Position numbers and translations under genes: made by a program
Part shown: positions 34,407 through 43,100 of the stretch, piece after piece
Layout of the letters: each line of letters opens with the position of its first letter
Numbering within the stretch: the stretch's first letter is position 1
The notes under the pieces: model-generated
Told to the model about the DNA's origin: nothing
Seen by the model: only the letters and a program-made list of their open reading frames with translations
The model's database searches: none
Virus record (IMG/VR): IMGVR_UViG_3300022188_000226
Span: 52,258-116,257 of that record
DNA from: a virus
Direction: 5' to 3' (one strand)
Length of the DNA: 64,000 nucleotides

Positions 34407-37400
34407 TGTCAGGATTAATAGAAGATACCAAGTCGATGCTTCCACCACCTAATTATAAATATATTACCACAGAAGAAGAAGCAAGAGGGGCGATGTCTGT
34501 TTTAGATAATTACCCCATACACTCTATGGATATTGAAGCAACTGCTCTTGATCCTTATGAGGCTAGATGGACTTTGTTACAGGTAGGAATACCAGACCAG
34601 GTTTTTGTTTTTGATGTAAGACATGATACTGAGCACAGTAGTTTACACCCAGAAGTGTTAGACCCAATGCTTCAAGACCAAACAAAGGTTCGTATATTTC
34701 AGAATGCATCTTATGATATGAAAGTCATTAAAAGAAGTCGCGGGTATTATCTTGATAATATATATGATACGATGCTTATAGAGCAGTTGAGTTATCTTGG
34801 GCTTGGTTTTACAAAAACTAGTTTGGATGCTTTAGTTTTCAGACATCTTGGTTTATATATGTCTAAAGAACCTAGAAATACTTTTGCTGATTACTATCAG
34901 AAGTATAAACCTTTTCAACTAGAGTATGCAGCTAACGATGTAGTTCCTTTACAGATGATTAAAGATTTACAGTGGCCTAATATACAGAAAGAGGGGTTAG
35001 AGGGTGTTGCACAGTTGGAGTTTGAATTCTTAGTCCCGTTATGCGAAATGGAACTAAATGGAATTTGTATAGACGAGCATAAGTGGCGAAAAATGATGGC
35101 TGAAGTTAAGGATGAACGAGATAATGTTCACAGTATTATACAAGAAACACTAGCAGAATCACAGGCACAAGCTACTATGTTTGGGGTATCTCTAACTAAT
35201 ATTGATAGCCCTTCACAGCTTAAAAAGGCTTTAAGTAGATACGGTTTACCACTTGATAGTACTGCAGAAGAAGCTTTAAAAAAGCATCAAGGCTTGCCTG
35301 TAATTGACGCACTACTTGATTATAGGAAAGCTAATAAACTTATAAGCACTTATTCCGAAACACTACTTGCTAAAATTAATAAAGTAACTGGCAGATTACA
35401 TACAAACTTTAGACAAATGGTTGCTACAGGTCGTATGAGTAGTTCTAATCCAAATTTACAGAACATACCAAAGAAGCAAAAGTTTCGTTCATGTTTTGTA
35501 GCTAAAGAAGGGTATTCGTTATTAACTGCTGATATGTCTGGTGCCGAGCTCCGTATTCTTGGTAATTTATCAAAAGATCCAGTGTTCATTGACGCATATG
35601 CTACTGGTCAGGATTTACATACACGTACTGGTTCGGAAATGTTCAAGGTTGCTTATGAGGAGGTACAGAAGCATCAACGTAACGCAGCAAAATCTGTGAA
35701 TTTTGGTCTTTGCGGGTCGGAAGATACTGATATTATTACTAATTTAGGAATAAAAAAAATAAAAGAGGTTAAAGCTAGAGACAAGGTAGCACATGATGTT
35801 GGTTTTAACGAAGTAATAGATAGTGCTTTTATGGGACAAAAAGAAGTTTTTGAAATTAAAACTAAATACGGTTATACATTAGAAGTAACAGCAGACCACC
35901 CAATGAAAGTAATAAACAGTGATGGAGATTATGTTGATAAGAAATTAAAAGATTTGAATTTGAATACTGATTTAGTATGTATCAAAAATGGAGCTAACTT
36001 ATTTCCACATGAAGAAGTATTTTTTGACAAGTTTGAAGTGTCAAAAGTTACTAATTATAAACATATAGATTTACCAAAAAAACTCAATTCATGTGTGGCG
36101 GCGTTTTTAGGTTTATTTATTGCTGAAGGAAGTGTGTTCAAAACAAGAGGTAGCTCAAATTATGGGGTTGTTGCGTTTGGTTTTAGTAAAGAAAACAAAG
36201 AATTTATATATAATATGGATAAATTATTTAACAATCTATTTGGCCACAGGGTATCTATCCATGATGGTAAATATAAGAGATATACGATCAATTCTGTTTT
36301 GTTTGCTGAGTGGCTTGTTACTATTTTAGACATTAAGGGGCATAACAAGACTGATGATATTGGTATTCCTGATTGTATAAAAAGATCACCGAGAAAACAT
36401 CAGGTAGAATTTTTGAAGTGGTTGTTTGAAGGGGATGGTACAATTAAGAAAAACGGTAAAGGGTGTAAAATATGTTACAGTAGCAACTCTAAAAAACTTG
36501 TAAAAGATATTCAGACTGTGCTTCTAAACTTTGGGGTGTTATCATCTATTACTATAGAAAGCAGGAGTGGTTACGATAAAAATTATTATGCGTTGTCTAT
36601 TATAACTGTGACTAATGAATTGTTTATGTCTGAAATTGGATTTTTAACTAAGGTCAAAAATGATAAATATATAAATCTCGTGAAGCATATTATTTCCTCT
36701 TATTTTGTGGGCCGCCATAAAGAAAGGATTAAAGATGTTGTGTTGAATAATTATGTAAGTACTCAACTAGAAAGTAGATTTAGCGAAAGTATGTGTGGTG
36801 ATAACGTTGGAAATATTTACCTAAAAGAGTTGTCTAAATACGATGAATTTTTTGATTTTATATACAAAAATAATATAGTTCCATTAAAAATAAAATCTAT
36901 AATGACTAAAGGTATTAAAAGAGTTTACGACTTGGCTATTGAAAACCATCAATATTTTTTAGCCAATGGTTTTATTGTACATAATTGTTATGGTATGTCC
37001 GCAGTTGGTTTATCAAAGAGATTAAAAGTGTCCAAAAAGGAAGCAGAAAATCTTATTTTTAGATATTTTAATGCCTATAAAGGAGTTAAAAAGTATTTAG
37101 ATAAGGCAGGAAAGGACGCTGTACGAAATAGACATAGTACAACCATTAGTGGACGTCGACGTTACTATAATATGCCTCCTCATGACCACCCAGATCGTAG
37201 AATGATGCAAAGTAGGATAGAAAGACAGGGTAAGAACGCAGGTATTCAAGGATGTTTGTGTGCAGGTAGCGTTATTAAAGGTATTGGTGCTATAGAAAAT
37301 TGTGTTGATAAGTGTGTAGAAATTAAAACAGGGTTTGGTGACGATAATGCGGTTGGTGTTTATTCTGGTAAGAAGGGGGTTTATAACTTAAAATTATCTA

Positions 37401-38845
37401 ATGGTGTTGAGTTAGGGATTACACTTGATCATAATATACCTGTTGTAAGAGATAATAGCATTGTAGACATACCTGTAGTAGAGTTAAACGATAAAGACTT
37501 TATTTTAGTACCGTTAAACATTACTGACGGGAAAGTTACTGATATTTCTGGATATGATTATAACTGTCCTAATGTTATGGATATTAAATTGTCTTTTATA
37601 TGTGGTTGTTTACTTAGTGATAATTGTTCCATAAAACGTAATCATTTTAGATTTGTTTGTCAAGAACATGAAATAGGGTTGTTTGCTAAATTTAATAACT
37701 ACATAGAGGATTTATTTTGGTATCAGCCTGAAATTAAAGTATTAAATGAAGATAGAAAAACACTTTTGTATGTGTCTAAAATTAGATCAGTAATTGTATG
37801 TGAATTTATGAAACATATCGGGTTAGACTGTGTTAAACATGTAGAAAAGAAGATTCCTGAGTATTTTTATACAGAGACTGTTATTAATAAAGGTGAATTG
37901 TTAAATGGGTTGTTTTCTATTAATGGTGGAATGACTTCTAAATCAGGACCAAATTTTACTACATCATCGAAATACTTGGCTAATAGTGTGCACCAATTAC
38001 TATTTACATTAGGCATCAATTCAAATTTAAAAACATATATCGAGAAAGATGAGTGTATTTACAAAATTCAGATACCAAAAAGATTTAATTATAAATTTGA
38101 ACAATACATAGGATTTTCTGTGTTAGAAAAACAACGATGTTTAATTAGTGAAAACAATAATCATGAGTTTGTAGATAATAGTGTTGTCCCAGAGTTTATT
38201 CCTAAAACTATAGAAAAGGTTTTACATAGAAATTCTAATTACCTAGAAGAATTTTCTAAAGATGAAAAAGAATATTTAAGAAGATTTAAATTAGGTAAAT
38301 GCTCTTTCAGTAGTTGGAGAAAATTTTATAAATGTTTACCAGATTGTAAAGAAAAAGTTATGTTATCTAAGTATTTAAATTACGATTTCTGTCATATTCG
38401 TTCTTTAAACTATAGAGGTAAAGAAGATACATACGATATGATGTGTGATAATATTCATTACTTTACAGCTAACGGGGTAATAGTTCATAATTCTAACGCT
38501 GACACAATTAAAGAGGCTATGATTATATTAGTGGAACGTCTTAAAAATTATGATGCAAAACTTATACTGACTGTACATGATGAGGTAGTAGTTGAGGTGG
38601 CAGAAGATCAGAAGTATGAGGTGGCTCCTATAGTTGCTCAATCCCTCATTGATGGTTTTGGTAAATATTTTACTACTATTCCTATGGAAACTGATACTTT
38701 GATTGGTCCAAGCTGGTTAAAAGAATCCTGTAGTAATAGACCAGATGGTAAAAACACGTGTGGCAACACGGAGATGAAATTTGTACCTCACAGTAAATTT
38801 GGAACTAAACTTGTATGTGCTAAATGCGGAGCTGATCAAGAATAG
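34406..38845 (+). CDS. polA: Family A DNA polymerase with 3'-5' exonuclease, interrupted by two inteins
   Basis: 1479 residues; inteins of 425 and 413 leave 641. Exonuclease domain at about 35-200: SMDIEATALDP, FQNASYDMKV, YAANDVVPL. Palm motif A is LLTADMSGAELRILGNL at about 371. Motif B is HQRNAAKSVNFGL, which splices to CYGMSAVGLSKRL. NAGIQG splices to SNADTIKEAMI, and motif C is LTVHDEVVVEV. Both inteins therefore split active-site motifs, so no polymerase forms without splicing. A small CxxC-like C-terminal zinc motif (NTCG...CAKCG) is added. No 5' nuclease domain. Confidence 0.96.
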   Translation: MSGLIEDTKSMLPPPNYKYITTEEEARGAMSVLDNYPIHSMDIEATALDPYEARWTLLQVGIPDQVFVFDVRHDTEHSSLHPEVLDPMLQDQTKVRIFQNASYDMKVIKRSRGYYLDNIYDTMLIEQLSYLGLGFTKTSLDALVFRHLGLYMSKEPRNTFADYYQKYKPFQLEYAANDVVPLQMIKDLQWPNIQKEGLEGVAQLEFEFLVPLCEMELNGICIDEHKWRKMMAEVKDERDNVHSIIQETLAESQAQATMFGVSLTNIDSPSQLKKALSRYGLPLDSTAEEALKKHQGLPVIDALLDYRKANKLISTYSETLLAKINKVTGRLHTNFRQMVATGRMSSSNPNLQNIPKKQKFRSCFVAKEGYSLLTADMSGAELRILGNLSKDPVFIDAYATGQDLHTRTGSEMFKVAYEEVQKHQRNAAKSVNFGLCGSEDTDIITNLGIKKIKEVKARDKVAHDVGFNEVIDSAFMGQKEVFEIKTKYGYTLEVTADHPMKVINSDGDYVDKKLKDLNLNTDLVCIKNGANLFPHEEVFFDKFEVSKVTNYKHIDLPKKLNSCVAAFLGLFIAEGSVFKTRGSSNYGVVAFGFSKENKEFIYNMDKLFNNLFGHRVSIHDGKYKRYTINSVLFAEWLVTILDIKGHNKTDDIGIPDCIKRSPRKHQVEFLKWLFEGDGTIKKNGKGCKICYSSNSKKLVKDIQTVLLNFGVLSSITIESRSGYDKNYYALSIITVTNELFMSEIGFLTKVKNDKYINLVKHIISSYFVGRHKERIKDVVLNNYVSTQLESRFSESMCGDNVGNIYLKELSKYDEFFDFIYKNNIVPLKIKSIMTKGIKRVYDLAIENHQYFLANGFIVHNCYGMSAVGLSKRLKVSKKEAENLIFRYFNAYKGVKKYLDKAGKDAVRNRHSTTISGRRRYYNMPPHDHPDRRMMQSRIERQGKNAGIQGCLCAGSVIKGIGAIENCVDKCVEIKTGFGDDNAVGVYSGKKGVYNLKLSNGVELGITLDHNIPVVRDNSIVDIPVVELNDKDFILVPLNITDGKVTDISGYDYNCPNVMDIKLSFICGCLLSDNCSIKRNHFRFVCQEHEIGLFAKFNNYIEDLFWYQPEIKVLNEDRKTLLYVSKIRSVIVCEFMKHIGLDCVKHVEKKIPEYFYTETVINKGELLNGLFSINGGMTSKSGPNFTTSSKYLANSVHQLLFTLGINSNLKTYIEKDECIYKIQIPKRFNYKFEQYIGFSVLEKQRCLISENNNHEFVDNSVVPEFIPKTIEKVLHRNSNYLEEFSKDEKEYLRRFKLGKCSFSSWRKFYKCLPDCKEKVMLSKYLNYDFCHIRSLNYRGKEDTYDMMCDNIHYFTANGVIVHNSNADTIKEAMIILVERLKNYDAKLILTVHDEVVVEVAEDQKYEVAPIVAQSLIDGFGKYFTTIPMETDTLIGPSWLKESCSNRPDGKNTCGNTEMKFVPHSKFGTKLVCAKCGADQE
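35711..36985 (+). other. Intein 4 with LAGLIDADG endonuclease (polymerase motif B)
   Basis: 425 codons. Cys1 after VNFGL, ends IVHN before Cys+1 of CYGMS. Block B EVTADHPM, endonuclease motifs FLGLFIAEGS and LKWLFEGDGTI with both acids, C-terminal YDLAIENHQYFLANGFIVHN-type blocks. Fully canonical. Confidence 0.95.
37253..38491 (+). other. Intein 5 with decayed LAGLIDADG region (polymerase, NAGIQG site)
   Basis: 413 codons. Cys1 after NAGIQG, ends IVHN before Ser+1. Block B GITLDHNI, C-terminal YDMMCDNIHYFTANGVIVHN-type blocks. The first endonuclease motif reads ICGCLLSDNC and the second NGLFSINGGM, the latter without an acidic residue, so the endonuclease is probably inactive while splicing residues remain. 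Confidence 0.92.
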
Positions 38846-38847
38846 CA

Positions 38848-39699
38848 TTGAATAAATTTACATATAAATACATTAAAGAACAATTTGAAAAAGAATGGTA
38901 TACTCTCATATCAAAAGAGTATACTAACAATTATACCCATTTATTATATAAATGTCCAATTGGACACACTAATAGCATAGTTTATAGCAGTTGGCAGCAA
39001 GGTAGAAGATGCCCTAAATGTGCAAAGAATAAACGTCTTAATATAAATGAAATTAGATTGTCTTTTGAAAAAGAGGGGTACACATTGCTTTCTAAAGAGT
39101 ACGAGAATGCTAAATCTCTATTAGAGTATGAATGCCCTAATGGGCATAACCATAAGACATCTGCTGATAATTTTAGACGAGGATATAGATGTCCTTATTG
39201 TAACGGAAGGCCTGTAATAACTATTAAAGAGGCGAAGGAAGTTTTTGAACAAGAAGGTTACATCCTTTTGACAAATATTTATATTAATGGTGAGAAAAAA
39301 TTAAAATATAAGTGCCCTGTTGGGCATATCCACAGTGTTGGTTTGACCTCTTTTAAAAGTGGGGTACGTTGCCCAACATGTTCTAATATAAAAATGTCAG
39401 GTTCTGGGCATCCAAACTGGAAAGGTGGTATTTCTTGTGAACCTTACTGTGTAGATTGGACAAAAGAATATAAAAATTTTATTAAAGAACGTGATGGGTA
39501 TAGATGTTTGAATCCAGATTGTACAAAAAGACATAAAAGATTACATGTACACCATATAGACTACATCAAAAAGAATTGCAGTATGGAAAACTTGATAACA
39601 CTGTGTGGGAGTTGCAATTCAAGGGCTAATTACGAAAGAGATTGGCACCAATCTTGGTATCAATCTATATTACATAATAGATATAATTATAAATATTAG
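38848..39699 (+). CDS. Freestanding homing endonuclease: zinc-ribbon repeats plus HNH domain
   Basis: 283 residues from TTG, 2 nt after the polymerase stop. Three repeats of about 60 residues (about 1-190) of the same EGYTLLSKEY...CPxGH...RCPxC form as the gene at 17971, then NWKGG (a NUMOD3-like linker at about 190) and an HNH nuclease: YKNFIKERDGYRCLNPDC, RLHVHHIDYIKKN, NLITLCGSCNSRANY, with the zinc cysteines and HHID motif. By position it probably targets the intein-bearing polymerase region. Confidence 0.88.
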   Translation: MNKFTYKYIKEQFEKEWYTLISKEYTNNYTHLLYKCPIGHTNSIVYSSWQQGRRCPKCAKNKRLNINEIRLSFEKEGYTLLSKEYENAKSLLEYECPNGHNHKTSADNFRRGYRCPYCNGRPVITIKEAKEVFEQEGYILLTNIYINGEKKLKYKCPVGHIHSVGLTSFKSGVRCPTCSNIKMSGSGHPNWKGGISCEPYCVDWTKEYKNFIKERDGYRCLNPDCTKRHKRLHVHHIDYIKKNCSMENLITLCGSCNSRANYERDWHQSWYQSILHNRYNYKY

Positions 39700-39712
39700 G
39701 AGAATTAATTAA

Positions 39713-40156
39713 ATGCTAGCAAACGGATTAAAAGTACTTTACACAACAAATCACCCAGATGCAAAGATACCTACTTACGAGAAAGAGGGTGATGCTGCTT
39801 GTAGTTTAAGGGTGGTTGAAGATTATACAATTCATCCTGGGGAACGAGTTTTAGCCAGGACTGGTTTAAAGATTTCTATGGCCGAGGGGTTTGAGGCTCA
39901 AATTAGACCAAGAAGTGGTTTGGCTTGGAAAAAAGGTCTTACTGTAGTTAATACTCCAGGTACTGTGGACGGAAATTTTCGTGGAGAAATTATGGTAGCT
40001 TTGATTAACTTAGGAGAAGATGTTGTAGAAATTAAAAGTGGAGATGCTGTTGCTCAAATGAAGTTTTCACCTGTTTATGTTGGTTATTTTTTAAAAGTAG
40101 ATACTTTAGATGATACAGTACGTGGTAGTGGTGGTTTTGGATCGACTGGCAGATAA
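39713..40156 (+). CDS. dut: dUTP diphosphatase (trimeric dUTPase)
   Basis: 147 residues, the usual length. All five motifs are seen: KEGDAACSLR (motif 1 variant, AACSL for AGxDL), RPRSGLAWKKG (motif 2), VNTPGTVDGNFRGEIMVAL (motif 3), GDAVAQMKFSPV (motif 4) and RGSGGFGSTGR (motif 5). Hydrolyses dUTP to dUMP and keeps uracil out of DNA while feeding the ThyX-like enzyme. Confidence 0.96.
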   Translation: MLANGLKVLYTTNHPDAKIPTYEKEGDAACSLRVVEDYTIHPGERVLARTGLKISMAEGFEAQIRPRSGLAWKKGLTVVNTPGTVDGNFRGEIMVALINLGEDVVEIKSGDAVAQMKFSPVYVGYFLKVDTLDDTVRGSGGFGSTGR

Positions 40157-40165
40157 GGAGGAATT

Positions 40166-43100
40166 ATGTTTATAGACCCTTTTCAGGAAAAAATTTGGAA
40201 AGATAAGTACCAATATAATGACGAGACATTCATACAATTTTGTTATAGAATTGCTGATAACATATTTAAAGATGATAAAAAACGTCACGCAGCACTTGTA
40301 GATTTTATTAAAAATTTTCGTGGACTATTTGGAGGCAGAATAAACTCTAATATAGGTGTAGATGAAGAAGGGCTAACCTTATTTAATTGTTTTATTGAGT
40401 CTATTGTAAAAAACCCCGATTCTCTAGAAGGTATTATGGATATGGTTACTAAATATGCTATTACTTTAAAGACTGAAGGAGGTGTTGGGTTTTGTGCAAA
40501 CTTTCTTCGGCCGGCAAAAACTTTAATTCGTAAAATAGGTGTTACAACGCCAGGAGCAATTAAATTTCTAGAGATATTTGACAAGACATCAGAAATAATC
40601 ACAGCAGGTAGTGTTGATAAAAATGATAGTTATCAAGGAGAACCCTCAAAGAAAAGTATAAGGAAAGGGGCTACCATGGTGACTATGAACATTAACCATC
40701 CTGATATTGAGGAGTTTATCGTTGCCAAAGCAGTACCGAACAGGTTGACTAAAATGAACATGTCAGTACTTGTTACAGATGCTTTTATGTATGCTGTTGA
40801 AAAAGATACTGATTGGGATTTATGGTTCCCTGATATTAATTTTGATAAGTATGACGATGAGTGGGATGGTAACTTTGAAAATTGGGGAGATAAAGGTTAT
40901 CCATTTGTCATATATAAGACTCTCCCAGCACGTGAATTATGGAATCTTCTTTTAAATAGTACTTATAATAGGAATGAGCCTGGTATTATTTTTATTGATA
41001 ATGCTAGACGTATGAACAACTTGCATTACTTGAATGGTAGTATGACGTCTACCAACCCTTGTCAGCCTTCTTGGGCAACCGTGATGACTCCAAACGGTAT
41101 ACGTATCATGGAGAATATACATGTTGGTTCTGTAATTTGGAGTGATGATGGATGGACTATAGTGACTAATAAAGCTTCTTCTGGACAAAAAAAAGTGTAT
41201 AAATATAAAACAACTGCATCTGTTTTTTATGGCACTGAAAATCATAAAATAGTTTCTGATGGCGTCAAGGTTGAGGTTTGTGATGCTTTATGTATTGATA
41301 CATCTGTAGGTCGTGCAGTGTGTCTTAATACTGCTAATAAAAATTCTACTACATATAACTGGCAGTCTGTTGTTGATGGTCTGCTTATAGGAGACGGGTC
41401 TGTTCACAAGGCGTCCAATTCTTTAATTTATTTATGTGTGGGAAAAAATGATAAAGACTATTTAGATAACTCATATCTCAAAGACTTTATACTTGCACAT
41501 CGTTCTGGAATAGATGACTATGCATATACAGTTAAAACAACACTTGAATCAAATGAGTTACCATTAACTTTTAAACGTAGAGTACCTAAAAAATATTTTG
41601 AAGCTGGCGGAGTAGAAGCGTGTTCGTTCTTAATGGGGTTGTTTTCAGCTAATGGTACTGTTATAACAAGAAAGGGCTCAATGTCAGTTAGATTGAAGGC
41701 CGCATCGAAGGCTCTTGTTGAGGATGTGCAGGTTATGTTGTCTTCTTTAGGTATAAGGTCTTTTATAACGACTAATAAAAAAACTAAAGTTAAGTTTGAC
41801 AATGGAGAATGTGAGAATAGAGAAAGTTATGATTTGGATATAATAGAACACACAGTTTCTTTTCAGAAAATAATTGGTTTTATACAGAATTATAAAAATG
41901 AGAAGTTGACTTTAATAAACAAAAGAAAGTTCTCTACAAAAGAAAAAATTTCTTTTGAAGTAGTAGAAAAAGAATTTATATCTGAAGAGGAAGTTTTTGA
42001 TATAACTGTTGATAATGATTCTCATACTTATTGGACTGGTGGGTGTAACGTTTCAAATTGTGCGGAGGTGGTTGGACACACAGGTCCTGAGTATTATAAC
42101 GGTGAGCTTATTGAACTTGGTGATGTATGTAACCTCGGATCCATTAATCTCACTAAATACTACGATATTACAGAAAATAAATTTAGTATGGATGAGTTTA
42201 AAGAAGACATAGATCTTATGATAAGGTCTTTAGATAATGTAATAGAAATATCTAATTATCCACTGAAGATGTATGAAGACGCTGCCAAATTAAAAAGAAA
42301 AATAGGGGTTGGTTTAATGGGCGTAGCCTCGCTTATGATGATGTCTAATATACGGTATGGAAGTAAAGAGTGTATTGATTTGTTAGAAGTAATTTTATCA
42401 GAATTCATTAATCAAGCGTATAGATCATCAGCCATACTCGCAAAAGAGGTAGGTCCTTTTCCTTTGTGGGATAAGAAAGCGTTACAAGGTGGATTTATTA
42501 AACACAGTGGAGTATTAAAGAAGGATACACTTGCTCTTATTAAGAAACACGGATTGCGGCATTCTGCTGTATCTGCCATTGCACCAAACGGTACTTTATC
42601 AATTGTGGCTGGTAATATTTCTGGTGGGTTGGAACCTATATTTGCCAAAGAGTTTACTCGTTGGAATAGGATTGAAGGAAAAAAGGTAGATTTTGAATAC
42701 CCAAACATACATAAAGGTGAGTGGTTCGAGACTGATTATCTTAAAGAACAGAGGGTAGCTGATGAAGTTATTCTTATATCTGAGGACGGTAAACATAGGG
42801 TTGATAAGAACAGCGGTTTGTGTAAGAATGTAACTATAATGGATTATGGATATAAAGCGGCTTTAAAGGCCGGGCACAACGAATTCGCTTGTGCTACAGA
42901 GTTAAGTATAGACGAGCATCTCGCTGTATTAAAGGTTTTTTCAAAGTATATTGATCAGTCATGTAGTAAATGTATATCTCTAGACTCCAGAATTAATACT
43001 GACAAAGGATTGGTTAAGTTAGGAAGTTTGTCTGATAATAGAGCAGTAGACACTTTTTGTGATATTGATTCCAAAGTGTTGGTACCTACAGAGAAAGGGC

